Shown here one piece after another: positions 7,528-16,298 of a stretch of DNA of 64,000 nucleotides. Below the pieces are notes generated by a model. The model worked only from the letters and a program-made list of their open reading frames with translations. It searched no databases and was not told where the DNA came from. The stretch comes from Saccharospirillum sp039982735 (GTDB taxonomy: Bacteria > Pseudomonadota > Gammaproteobacteria > Pseudomonadales > Natronospirillaceae). Numbering within the stretch: the first letter of the stretch is position 1; every line of letters starts with the position of its first letter. A program made the translations under genes and the position numbers. Location of the stretch: positions 88,460 through 152,459 of the forward strand of contig NZ_JBDWXV010000025.1 of the NCBI RefSeq assembly GCF_039982735.1, given 5' to 3'.

Positions 7528-7616
7528 ACTCAAGTTTCGGAGTTCGCTCAAAAGACTAGCATCGGGTGCCGGGTAGGCCAGTGCCCTCGAAGCAAACCGA
7601 ACTCCGAAACTTGAGT
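7528..7616. repeat. Palindromic intergenic repeat, copy E (core-deleted form)
   Basis: A perfect 19-base inverted repeat, ACTCAAGTTTCGGAGTTCG at 7528-7546 and its complement at 7598-7616, encloses 51 bases. The loop holds AGACTAGCATCGGGTGCCGGGTA, written here in two parts: AGACTAGCA then TCGGGTGCCGGGTA, which matches the left shoulder of copy D. The internal cruciform and right inner arm of the other copies are missing. It lies between the dehydrogenase and mutase genes; there is no T-run, so it is not a classical terminator. Confidence 0.8.
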
Positions 7617-7651
7617 GATAACCTCAAAGTCACTCGCTGGGAAAACGCCAT

Positions 7652-10600
7652 ATGAGCCAAGCTGAAAACACTGCACCGCTGCGCATCATCACCGCCGCCA
7701 GTCTGTTCGACGGCCACGACGCCGCCATCAACGTGATGCGCCGTTTGATTCAGGATCGCGGTTGCGAAGTGATTCACCTGGGCCACAACCGCAGTGTTGA
7801 TGACCTGATCAAAGCCGCCCTGCAGGAAGACGCCGATGGCATTGCGATCAGCTCTTATCAGGGCGGGCATATTGAGTATTTTCGGTATCTGGTCGATCGG
7901 CTAAGAGACAGCGGTGCCGGTTATATGGCCATTATTGGCGGTGGTGGTGGGACCATTACGCCCGAAGAAATCGCTGAACTCGAAGATTACGGCGTTACCC
8001 GTATTTACCACCCGAACGACGGCATGAAGCTTGGTTTGCCGGGCATGATCGACGATGCCGTGGCACGCATTCGGGCCGCGCGCGATGCCAGGCCTGCCTC
8101 GCTGCCCAGCGATGCCCACCCGGATCTGATTCAGGCCTGGGCCCTGTCGGACATTGAAGCGCGTCGCAAAGCACCAGACACCAAAAACAAAGGCGCACCA
8201 ACCCTCGGTTTAACCGGCACCGGCGGCGCAGGCAAATCGAGCCTGACCGATGAACTGGTACTGCGTTTCGCCACCGAATTTCCCGACAAACGTTTTGCCG
8301 TACTGGCGATCGACCCGACCCGGCGTCGTACCGGCGGTGCCCTGCTGGGTGACCGCATACGCATCAACAGCCTGCGCCTGCCCAACGTGTATTTTCGCAG
8401 CATGGCAACACGGCGCCAGCATTTGTCGACCAGCGAAGTATTGCAGGATGCCATTGCCGAACTGAGTCATCAGGGGTTTGATCTGGTGTTTGTGGAAACC
8501 GCCGGTATCGGCCAGTCCGACAGCGCCATTGTCGACCTGGTCGATTTACCGGGCTATGTTATGACCCCCGATTACGGCGCCGCCAGTCAGCTCGAAAAAA
8601 TCGACATGCTCGACCTGGCCGACTGGATCGTGATCAATAAGTTCGATGGCAAGGGCGCCGCCGATGCCTTGCGCGATGTGCGCAAGCAATGGCGCCGCAA
8701 CCGCATTGATTTCGAAGCCAAAGACGCTGACTTACCGGTCTTCGCCACCATCGCCAGCCACTTTTCCGACCCGGGCGTAAACCGGGTGTTCAATCATTTG
8801 TGCCAGCGACTCAACGAGACAACCGAGTCTGACTGGCTATCTGAACTGACCGAGGGTGACCCGGAAGCGCATGTATTAATCCCCGGGGCACAGCAACGCT
8901 ACCTGGCAGAAATAGCCGAGCAGGGACGTTCACTGCGCGAACAGCTGCAGAACCAGGCCGACTGCGCCCGCGCCGTGCAGCACTTGTATGAAAGCCTGCG
9001 CTTGCTCGGCATGGACGATCTCGCGCCATTGACAGAGGTCACACCCGAAGGCCTCGGCACTGTACAAAAAGCACTCGCCGAACGGCACAACGCCGCACTG
9101 GAACAACTGCTGCCGGAAAGCCGGCGCACCTTGCTCGACTGGGATGCCCTGATGGACTCGGTGCAACGCGACACCTTCGAATACCAGGTGCGCGGCAAGG
9201 CCATCACCGGCGACAACTACCGCGACACCCTAAGCGGCAATCGCATCCCCAAAGTCAGCGCCAACACCAGCCAGGACTGGGGCGAACGCGTCTGGTTCAG
9301 TGGCCAGGAAAACCTGCCTGGCCACTTCCCCTACACCGCCGGCGTTTACCCCTACCGGCGCAGCGGCGAAGACCCGACACGAATGTTCGCCGGCGAAGGC
9401 CCACCGGAACGCACCAATCGTCGCTTCCACTATTTGTCGCTAGGCCAACCCGCCGCACGACTGTCGACCGCTTTCGACTCCGTCACCCTCTACGGTGAAG
9501 ACCCGGCTGAACGGCCGGATATTTACGGCAAGGTCGGCAACAGCGGCGTGTCCATCGCCACGCTGGATGACATGAAAAAACTCTATTCAGGGTTTGATTT
9601 GTGTGCCCCGACAACCTCGGTATCGATGACCATCAATGGCCCGGCGCCGATCATTCTCGCGATGTTTCTGAACACGGCCATCGACCAGCAAGTTGAAAAA
9701 CAGTTACGCGACAACGGCGAATGGGAACAGGCAAAAGAACGTATCAAAAACATTCTGGGTGATGCACCGGTCAGCTATCAGGGTGAACTGCCGGAGGGCC
9801 ACTCCGGTTTGGGTCTCGGCTTGCTCGGCGTCACCGGCGACCAACTGGTCGATGCCGAAACCTACCAGCGTATTGCCGCCAAAACCCTTACCCAAGTGCG
9901 CGGCACCGTGCAGGCAGATATTTTAAAAGAAGACCAGGCACAAAATACCTGCATCTTTTCAACGGAGTTCGCCCTGCATTTAATGGGCGATGTTCAGGCC
10001 TGGTTTATCGAACGGGACGTGCGCAATTTCTACAGTGTCAGTGTCAGCGGGTATCACATTGCCGAAGCTGGGGCGAACCCGATCACCCAGCTCGCCTTCA
10101 CCCTGGCCAACGGCTTTACCCTGGTCGAATATTACCGCGCACGCGGCATGGACATTAACGCCTTCGCGCCCAACCTGAGCTTCTTTTTCAGCAACGGCAT
10201 GGACCCGGAATACGCCGTCATCGGCCGGGTCGCACGACGCATCTGGGCACGGGCCATGAAGCACCGCTACGGCGCCGACGCCCGCTCGCAAATGCTGAAA
10301 TACCACATTCAAACCTCGGGCCGTTCACTGCACGCCCAGGAAATTCAGTTCAATGACATTCGCACCACCCTGCAGGCTCTGTATGCCTTGTTCGACAACT
10401 GCAACAGCCTGCACACCAACGCTTTTGACGAAGCTATCACCACCCCAACGGAAGACAGCGTGCGCCGCGCGGTGGCGATTCAGCTGATCATCAACAAAGA
10501 ACTCGGCCTGAACCAGAATGAAAACCCGATGCAGGGTGCCTTTACCCTGGAGTACCTGACCGACCTGGTCGAGGCGGCCGTCTACGAGGAATTCGAGCGG

Positions 10601-10999
10601 CTGAGTGAACGCGGCGGCGTACTCGGCGCCATGGATACGATGTATCAGCGCAGCAAGATTCAAGATGAATCGATGCTGTATGAACACAAAAAGCACAGCG
10701 GTGAACTGCCGATCATTGGCGTGAACACCTTCTTGTCGAAAAAAGACAAAGAGACAGAAGCGCCCATCGAGCTGATGCGTTCAACCGATACTGAAAAACA
10801 ACAACAGATCGAACAGGTCGCCCGCTTCCAGCACCAGCACAAAGCCCAGGTAGCCGACGCACTCACCACCCTGGCCGATGACGCCCGGGCTCGGCGCAAT
10901 TTGTTTGCGACGCTGATGGACTCGGTAAAAGTCGCCAGCCTCGGGCAGATCAGCCATGCGCTTTATCAGGTGGGCGGGGAATATCGTAGAAATATGTAG
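7652..10999 (+). CDS. icmF: Fused isobutyryl-CoA mutase (adenosylcobalamin-dependent, with G-protein chaperone)
   Basis: This 1115-residue protein has the three-part IcmF layout. Residues 10-140 are the B12-binding domain with the axial-histidine motif DGHDAA (His22). Residues 180-420 are the MeaI/MeaB-type GTPase: P-loop GTGGAGKSS near 189-197, DPTRRRTGGALLGDRIRIN, VETAGIGQSD and NKFDGKGAAD. The C-terminal half is the (beta/alpha)8 mutase domain, with GNSGVSIATLDDMKKLY, APTTSVSMTINGPAP and HIQTSGRSLHAQE. IcmF interconverts isobutyryl-CoA and n-butyryl-CoA, and the GTPase part guards cofactor loading. Some relatives prefer isovaleryl/pivalyl-CoA, which I cannot exclude. Repeats E and D bracket the gene. 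The preceding dehydrogenase would act on butyryl-CoA-derived intermediates. Confidence 0.95.
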   Translation: MSQAENTAPLRIITAASLFDGHDAAINVMRRLIQDRGCEVIHLGHNRSVDDLIKAALQEDADGIAISSYQGGHIEYFRYLVDRLRDSGAGYMAIIGGGGGTITPEEIAELEDYGVTRIYHPNDGMKLGLPGMIDDAVARIRAARDARPASLPSDAHPDLIQAWALSDIEARRKAPDTKNKGAPTLGLTGTGGAGKSSLTDELVLRFATEFPDKRFAVLAIDPTRRRTGGALLGDRIRINSLRLPNVYFRSMATRRQHLSTSEVLQDAIAELSHQGFDLVFVETAGIGQSDSAIVDLVDLPGYVMTPDYGAASQLEKIDMLDLADWIVINKFDGKGAADALRDVRKQWRRNRIDFEAKDADLPVFATIASHFSDPGVNRVFNHLCQRLNETTESDWLSELTEGDPEAHVLIPGAQQRYLAEIAEQGRSLREQLQNQADCARAVQHLYESLRLLGMDDLAPLTEVTPEGLGTVQKALAERHNAALEQLLPESRRTLLDWDALMDSVQRDTFEYQVRGKAITGDNYRDTLSGNRIPKVSANTSQDWGERVWFSGQENLPGHFPYTAGVYPYRRSGEDPTRMFAGEGPPERTNRRFHYLSLGQPAARLSTAFDSVTLYGEDPAERPDIYGKVGNSGVSIATLDDMKKLYSGFDLCAPTTSVSMTINGPAPIILAMFLNTAIDQQVEKQLRDNGEWEQAKERIKNILGDAPVSYQGELPEGHSGLGLGLLGVTGDQLVDAETYQRIAAKTLTQVRGTVQADILKEDQAQNTCIFSTEFALHLMGDVQAWFIERDVRNFYSVSVSGYHIAEAGANPITQLAFTLANGFTLVEYYRARGMDINAFAPNLSFFFSNGMDPEYAVIGRVARRIWARAMKHRYGADARSQMLKYHIQTSGRSLHAQEIQFNDIRTTLQALYALFDNCNSLHTNAFDEAITTPTEDSVRRAVAIQLIINKELGLNQNENPMQGAFTLEYLTDLVEAAVYEEFERLSERGGVLGAMDTMYQRSKIQDESMLYEHKKHSGELPIIGVNTFLSKKDKETEAPIELMRSTDTEKQQQIEQVARFQHQHKAQVADALTTLADDARARRNLFATLMDSVKVASLGQISHALYQVGGEYRRNM

Positions 11000-11028
11000 T
11001 AATAGATCGAGCTGCCCGGCGGCTTACT

Positions 11029-11178
11029 ACTCAAGTTTCGGCTTTTGCCACAGAGACTAGCAGCGGGTGCCGGGTATACCCCTGTGGGGTAGGCCGCAAC
11101 ATGGATGTTGCGGCCTAGGCTCCATGGATGGATTGAGTGGGCGGCATCCCGCCCGACCCCACAGGGGCATACCGGTAA
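11029..11178. repeat. Palindromic intergenic repeat, copy D
   Basis: The outer arms 11068-11090 and 11156-11178 pair apart from one deleted base and one change. The first inner hairpin is a perfect 11-base stem (GGCCGCAACAT/ATGTTGCGGCC) and the second is GGGCGG/CCGCCC, with CTAGGCTCCATGGATGGATT between them. The left shoulder, from ACTCAAGTTTCGG at 11029, is shared with copy E. It lies between the convergent mutase and diguanylate cyclase genes. Confidence 0.88.
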
Positions 11179-11230
11179 CCGATGCGGACTCCTGACGCCA
11201 AAGCAAACCCAAACGCCGAACCTCGCGACG

Positions 11231-12838
11231 CTACCCCCGATTCAACCCGCGCTCTGCCGAGTAAACCACTACCCGGTTGCGACCCTCCTCCTTGGCCTGA
11301 TACAAGGCATCGTCGGCGAATTCCGTCAGTTCTTTCAGGCTATGGTTCTCTGACGGTTTCAGTGTGCACACCCCGGCACTGATGGTGACTACTTGGGCGA
11401 CGCTGGAATAATCGTGCCGCAGTGCCAGCGCCTCTATTCTGCGCCGGCACGTCTCGGCAACGTCGGCCGGGTCTTCGGTGTCGGGCAAGATCAGTGCGAA
11501 CTCCTCGCCACCGTACCGGGCCACAAGATCCAGTGGCCGGGTTGCAACCTGGCGCAGGGCTTTGGCCACCTGCTCCAGCGCTGCATCACCCTCGGGATGG
11601 CCGTATTCATCGTTATAGGGCTTAAAATTATCGATATCGAGCATCACCAGTGACAAGGCACTGTGTTGTCGCGTCGCCAGCGCCCATTGCTGTTCCAGAT
11701 GCTGGTCGAAATGCCGGCGATTGGCGAGCCCGGTTAGACTGTCAGTCAGCGAAATGCGTTCCAGCTCGGACTTGGCTGCATTGAGGTCTTGCGTCTGGCG
11801 CTGGGTGACAAATACATAAATCACCAGTAACACCACCACCACCGTGCCCGAGCCAAACACCAGCCAGGGCACATAACTGCGTCGCTGGGAATACAGCGAT
11901 GCTGCCGGCGTCACCTCGAAGTACCATTGCCGACCTGCCACATCGGGCAGATCGTGAACCACGGTTTGGGAAGTCAGCCAATGCTCGGACGGATCCGGCG
12001 GCGTGCTGTACAACACATCTTGCGCACCCCGGGTCCTATCAACCACCTGTAATTGCATCTGCTGACTGAGCCGGCTACCGACCGACTGATTCACCAGTTC
12101 ACCCACCCGAAAGACACCATTGACAAACACCACCCGCGGCTCGTTACCGATGGCTTCACGCTCGTTCACCGGCGGCAAAAACTGCGGAGTAAACACCAGA
12201 AACCCGCGCTGATTTTCGGGTTCCTGCACCAGTGTAATACCCGCAGTCGCCACCATTTTGCCACTTTCCATCGACTGCAACAGTGCCGCCAGACGGCGGG
12301 ACTCGCTGGCCAGATCAAAGCCGAGAGCCGCCTGGTTCGATTCGATTGGCTCAATCATCTGCACCGGCGCGTATTGGGGCCGCAATGACACCGGCACCAC
12401 CTCGCCACTGGCATTGCGTTCGCTAACCCGGTAGCTCGGGTACCAGTCCCTCATACGGGATTCGAAGGCGGCAAGCGTCTCGGGGGTCACAATCTGCGCC
12501 CAGGCAAAAGCCTGAATGGCTGGCGATCGGGCCAGAACGTCATCGGTCAGCTGATCGAAGCGGTCTGGCGTCATGGTCTCGACCAACGATACCGAGGCAT
12601 TGAGCGCGAACAGGATTTCCAGATTCAGCACCACCTCTCGCTCGAACGACAACGCCTGTTGCGCCACTTCCGCAGCAAAGGATTGATGAATAGCGTTGGT
12701 TTCAGCCTGATACAGAAAGCGGGCCAGCGCCGCAAACATAAAAATGCTCAGCGCCGCCAGAATCAGTGTCACGATTCGGATGATCGGTGATGCTTTGGCG
12801 GTGGATGCCACTTCTGTGAAGGGCCGTACTGGCTGCAC
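11231..12838 (-). CDS. Membrane diguanylate cyclase with CHASE-type sensor domain
   Basis: A 535-residue protein: an N-terminal membrane segment (ILAALSIFMFAALARFLY), a periplasmic CHASE-like domain of about 270 residues, a second membrane segment (WLVFGSGTVVVVLLVIYVFV), and a C-terminal GGDEF domain. The active site is intact: SLTDSLTGLANRRHFD, MLDIDNFKPYND and ARYGGEEFALIL. RPLD five residues before GGEEF is a complete inhibitory RxxD site, so the enzyme should make c-di-GMP with product feedback. No ATG fits. I chose the GTG at 12838 because AGAGGA lies six bases before it; another GTG at 12871 is possible. It follows batD by 62 bases in the same direction and may be the last gene of the Bat operon. 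Ligand unknown. Confidence 0.88.
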   Translation of the reverse strand: MQPVRPFTEVASTAKASPIIRIVTLILAALSIFMFAALARFLYQAETNAIHQSFAAEVAQQALSFEREVVLNLEILFALNASVSLVETMTPDRFDQLTDDVLARSPAIQAFAWAQIVTPETLAAFESRMRDWYPSYRVSERNASGEVVPVSLRPQYAPVQMIEPIESNQAALGFDLASESRRLAALLQSMESGKMVATAGITLVQEPENQRGFLVFTPQFLPPVNEREAIGNEPRVVFVNGVFRVGELVNQSVGSRLSQQMQLQVVDRTRGAQDVLYSTPPDPSEHWLTSQTVVHDLPDVAGRQWYFEVTPAASLYSQRRSYVPWLVFGSGTVVVVLLVIYVFVTQRQTQDLNAAKSELERISLTDSLTGLANRRHFDQHLEQQWALATRQHSALSLVMLDIDNFKPYNDEYGHPEGDAALEQVAKALRQVATRPLDLVARYGGEEFALILPDTEDPADVAETCRRRIEALALRHDYSSVAQVVTISAGVCTLKPSENHSLKELTEFADDALYQAKEEGRNRVVVYSAERGLNRG

Positions 12839-12900
12839 AGGCAATCCTCTGCGTGAGTATAGTAATGACACTAGCCAAATTTAGGGCGAGCGCCATCAAT

Positions 12901-14625
12901 TCAGGGGTAAAGTGTCATGACATCCGGTTCAGAAGCTTTACCGACCGGATGTTGCAACGACAGTACCGCGTCGTTCAGTGCCACCAGCGCTGCCTGGTCG
13001 GGTGCTGTCGTTTCTGCACTACCGGCGAACAAGAAAGCTTCCACCTGCATCAGCGTAGCCTGCTCTGGTTCCTGGAGCCGGGTGCGCAACTGTCCCGGCG
13101 TTCGTTCCGGCCGTGTTCTAAGCCAGCGCAGCAGTGCGGCATGGTAGGCACTCACGTCGCCATCTCGTGCCGCTCGGGTCATCTCATCCCGGGCCGGGGG
13201 TGGCGGGGTGGTTGCTTCGCGCCCGGTGCTGAGCGAGGTCTCTCGCAGCCGGCGTTTCAGATAACGATTGCTGGCCCAGAACACCAGGGCCGTGGCCAGC
13301 CAGCCAATGCCCAGGCTGGCACTGACCCAGGGCCAGATGCCACTCTGACGGTCGGCTACCGGTTCTGCATCCTGCGCTTCAGCAGCGTCGCCCGAACCGG
13401 ACCCGGCCTGCCGAACGGGATCGGCCAGCCGGTCCATGGCTTCGTTGCTAATACCTTCTATACGAACGGTGCGTGCCGGCAGTTCAGCGTACTGCAGTTC
13501 ATCGGTATGGGTATTCCACCAGGGCACGCGTACGGCGGGCAAGTCGTAGCGGCCAGGTCGTGCAAATACCAGCGCCGCCTGATCGGTTCGTTGCTGCTGA
13601 CCTCCGGGCTGGCTGAACTCAGGGCTGTTGCGGTAGAGCCGGAAACCCTCTTCCGCCAACGTCGTCAGTGGGTCGGGCAACTGGGTAGCAGGCTGGCCTT
13701 CAATGCGAGTAAGGATCTGCCAATCAAGGTGCTCACCCACCTCGGCCTGCACACTGGCACCCAGGTTATCGCTCAGGGTGACCGATTCGGCTGGCAGCCA
13801 GACAGCGTCGGCCGGGTACGAGGCCGGTATGGGCTTAACCTCAACGTCAAAGCCCGGGTGAATGCGGTTCATACGCATTTGCTGGCCGTAGTTGCTGCTT
13901 TCGTACTGCCCGACAAAGCGAATTTCGGGAATGGAGAGCGTGCCGTCCTGCTCCGGTGTCAGCCGGTAAACCAATTGGTAGCGCCGGTAGGGTTGGCCGC
14001 CGTGGCGCGTCTGGGTATTGTCTTCGTTCAGTTTTTCGGCATCAAAGGCGCTCAGATCCAGCTGGTCGAAATTGCCCTGTAACCGCACCTGGTAGTCGAG
14101 ATTGATGGTCAGGGTGGTGCTCTGGCCAATGTACAAGCGCTCATCATCGATCACGACCGACAGAATCACGGCTTCCTCGGGCAAGCCTTCCTGACGGTCG
14201 GCCGGGTCCATCACGGTCACCATAATCGGGCTCGACTGGTCGCCCCCCAATGTGAAATTGGGAATCGCCAAGGTGCCGATTTCGCGCGGCTGCACCTGCA
14301 GCCGCCATTCCCGCCAGCGCTCCTGGCCCTGGGCGGTCGAGTACCGGCTTTGTGTGGTTTGCGACTGGCCAACCACCTCGAACAGGGTGGTCAGCGCCGT
14401 CAGATCCAGCGGCTCATTGGCGGCGGGAAAGTCGGCGCGAATGGTCAGCGTCAGCAGTTCATCCTGATACAGCCGCGTGCGGTCCACATCGGCTGTCACC
14501 GCTGCAACGGCGGCTGCGCTGACCAGCCACAGAGCCACCAGCAAGCCGGTGGCACAGCAGCGACGGCCGGCTTTCAGGGCATAGGCTGGCAAAGACATCA
14601 GGCAGTCGCGTGCGGTGTTTACCAT
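12901..14625 (-). CDS. batD: BatD-family protein
   Basis: A 574-residue envelope protein. The N-terminal signal/anchor is ATGLLVALWLVSAAAVAAV, followed by a long beta-rich periplasmic part (VDRTRLYQDELLTLTIRADF is the typical first strand) with repeated Ig-like modules (VILSVVIDDERLYIGQSTTL starts the second), then a membrane anchor WPWVSASLGIGWLATALVFW and a cytoplasmic tail. This is the BatD/oxygen-tolerance pattern. Its ATG overlaps the stop of the preceding batB/C gene by seven bases, so translation is probably coupled. BatD is thought to support a MoxR/VWA complex in the envelope; the biochemical role is unknown. Confidence 0.88.
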   Translation of the reverse strand: MVNTARDCLMSLPAYALKAGRRCCATGLLVALWLVSAAAVAAVTADVDRTRLYQDELLTLTIRADFPAANEPLDLTALTTLFEVVGQSQTTQSRYSTAQGQERWREWRLQVQPREIGTLAIPNFTLGGDQSSPIMVTVMDPADRQEGLPEEAVILSVVIDDERLYIGQSTTLTINLDYQVRLQGNFDQLDLSAFDAEKLNEDNTQTRHGGQPYRRYQLVYRLTPEQDGTLSIPEIRFVGQYESSNYGQQMRMNRIHPGFDVEVKPIPASYPADAVWLPAESVTLSDNLGASVQAEVGEHLDWQILTRIEGQPATQLPDPLTTLAEEGFRLYRNSPEFSQPGGQQQRTDQAALVFARPGRYDLPAVRVPWWNTHTDELQYAELPARTVRIEGISNEAMDRLADPVRQAGSGSGDAAEAQDAEPVADRQSGIWPWVSASLGIGWLATALVFWASNRYLKRRLRETSLSTGREATTPPPPARDEMTRAARDGDVSAYHAALLRWLRTRPERTPGQLRTRLQEPEQATLMQVEAFLFAGSAETTAPDQAALVALNDAVLSLQHPVGKASEPDVMTLYP

Positions 14626-16298
14626 AACGAATCAGGCTCCTCGTCCGTTGGGGCTTGTTGAAACTGGTACTGGAATTTTCGCTGCAACACCTGGCCCTGA
14701 ACGGCGGGCACCCGGTTGAGCAATTGTTCCACCGCCTGGTCACGGCGCCGGGTCTCCAGGTCGGCCTCCGGTTCCGCCTGTGCATCGGTGTCTTCCGGTT
14801 CACCCGGTTCTTCATCGCTTCCGGCGTCATCCTCTTCCGGCGGCTGAGGCTCGTCCTGGTTGCCCGGCTGTTCCTGTGACTGTTGAGCGGGGTCTTGCGA
14901 CTCGCCCGATGGTGAGTCTGAATCGCCGTCTTGCTGGTCGTCGCTTTGCGAGTCCTGTTGTTGCTGATCCTGCTGCTCTTGTTGCTGCTGTTGCTCCAGC
15001 GCCTCGGCTACCCGGTCTCTGTTGTGCCGGGCGGCGGCCAAATCGGCTCTGGCCAGGGCGTCATCGTAGGCATCGATGGCTTCCTGCAAGCGTCCCTGAT
15101 GCGCCAGAGCATTGCCCCGGTTGTAGTGGGCCGCGGCGTTATCCTGCTGTTGCCAGAGCTCGGCAGCCTGCTCGTAATCGCCCTGTTCGAACGCCAGCTG
15201 GGCGGCCAGGTCTGGGCGCCCGGTCAGCGCCAGGCTGCGATCTGCCTCGCCTTCCTGATACGCCTGAAAGGCGCGCTGCTCCCGGTTTTTAAGCAATGGG
15301 TCGGCCCAACCGGCAGCCTCTGCCGGCATGGGCTGCCACAGCAGGCCCAGCGGCAAGGCGTAGACCAGGCCACGCCGGTACCAGGGCAGTAACAGACCAA
15401 GCGCCGGCAATACCAGCCAGAAACCCCACTCACGCACCTGGCGCTCACTGGAGGCCTCGCCCCTTTCGATACTGAGATCAAGACTGGCCACCGGCTGTTC
15501 CATCGGCAGCAGCGTCGCATTCAACTGCCCGGCGACATCCCGAAACCCGGCCCGGTCCAGCGTGGGCATCACCATGCGGCTGCCGTCCTGCAGGTAACCG
15601 CTGCCATCCGGCAGGGGTATCGGGCCGCCCGACTCGGTGCCCATTGGCATCAGCCAGAGGCGTTCCACCGGGGGCCGGGCTGCCAGCAGAGCGTCGATGC
15701 GGCCCGGGCTGGCGTCGTCGGTGATCCAGAGCAGCTGGCTGCGCCCCTGAAACGATTCAAGTCGCTCACTCACCTGCTCAAACGCCAACTCGGGCCGGTT
15801 GCCGAACTGCGGCATGATGTACGGCGACATCTGCTCCAGCTGCAACGCCAGGGTTTCGATATCCCGGGTGAGCGGCACCAGCCAGTGCGCCGAGCCCGAA
15901 TACACCACCACGGCGGTGCGTTCAAACACGCCTGAGGAGGCCCAGTCCTGCACCAGCCTCTCGGCGCGAACCGACCGGGAGGGAGGAGTGTCCTCCACCG
16001 TCATCGACAACGTGGCGTCGAGTACCACAATCAGGTTGCCCGCCGTCAGCGTCGTGCCTCCGGTTAGCGGCCGTGCTGGCCCCGCCGCGGCGACAATCAA
16101 CAACATACCGGCCAGCATTAACGCACCCTGCGACAGTGACTGCCGGCGAGCACCCCTCTGGTAATTCAGGCGACGCAGCAGACGTTCATCCATCAGCCGG
16201 TGCCAGGCACCCTGTCGTTGCTGTCGCCGCCAGCGCCAGAAAGCCCAGGCAAGCCAGGGTAACAGTGCCAGCAGTATCAGCGGACGCGTCCAGATCAT
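14619..16298 (-). CDS. batB: VWA-TPR protein (BatB/BatC fusion)
   Basis: A 559-residue protein. Two N-terminal membrane segments (LILLALLPWLAWAFWRW and LMLAGMLLIVAAAGPA) precede a von Willebrand A domain whose metal-ion site reads VVLDATLSMTVED, that is DxTxS in place of DxSxS. A third hydrophobic stretch is followed by TPR repeats (AAHYNRGNALAHQGRLQEAI) and a very acidic Gln/Glu/Asp/Ser-rich tail of about 100 residues, encoded by CAG/GAG-rich sequence. BatB supplies the VWA part and BatC the TPR part; here they form one gene. The ATG at 16298 overlaps the batA stop as ATGA, fixing the start over an ORF extension 30 codons longer. Confidence 0.88.
   Translation of the reverse strand: MIWTRPLILLALLPWLAWAFWRWRRQQRQGAWHRLMDERLLRRLNYQRGARRQSLSQGALMLAGMLLIVAAAGPARPLTGGTTLTAGNLIVVLDATLSMTVEDTPPSRSVRAERLVQDWASSGVFERTAVVVYSGSAHWLVPLTRDIETLALQLEQMSPYIMPQFGNRPELAFEQVSERLESFQGRSQLLWITDDASPGRIDALLAARPPVERLWLMPMGTESGGPIPLPDGSGYLQDGSRMVMPTLDRAGFRDVAGQLNATLLPMEQPVASLDLSIERGEASSERQVREWGFWLVLPALGLLLPWYRRGLVYALPLGLLWQPMPAEAAGWADPLLKNREQRAFQAYQEGEADRSLALTGRPDLAAQLAFEQGDYEQAAELWQQQDNAAAHYNRGNALAHQGRLQEAIDAYDDALARADLAAARHNRDRVAEALEQQQQQEQQDQQQQDSQSDDQQDGDSDSPSGESQDPAQQSQEQPGNQDEPQPPEEDDAGSDEEPGEPEDTDAQAEPEADLETRRRDQAVEQLLNRVPAVQGQVLQRKFQYQFQQAPTDEEPDSLW

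Noticed and set aside
12853..14082. 409-codon plus-strand open frame
   Set aside because: It lies wholly antisense to batD, whose domains and operon position are clear; the frame arises from high G+C codon bias.
14930..15000. CAG/CTG-rich tract considered as a simple-sequence repeat or origin-like element
   Set aside because: It is in frame within batB and encodes the Gln/Asp-rich tail; no DnaA boxes or regular period.
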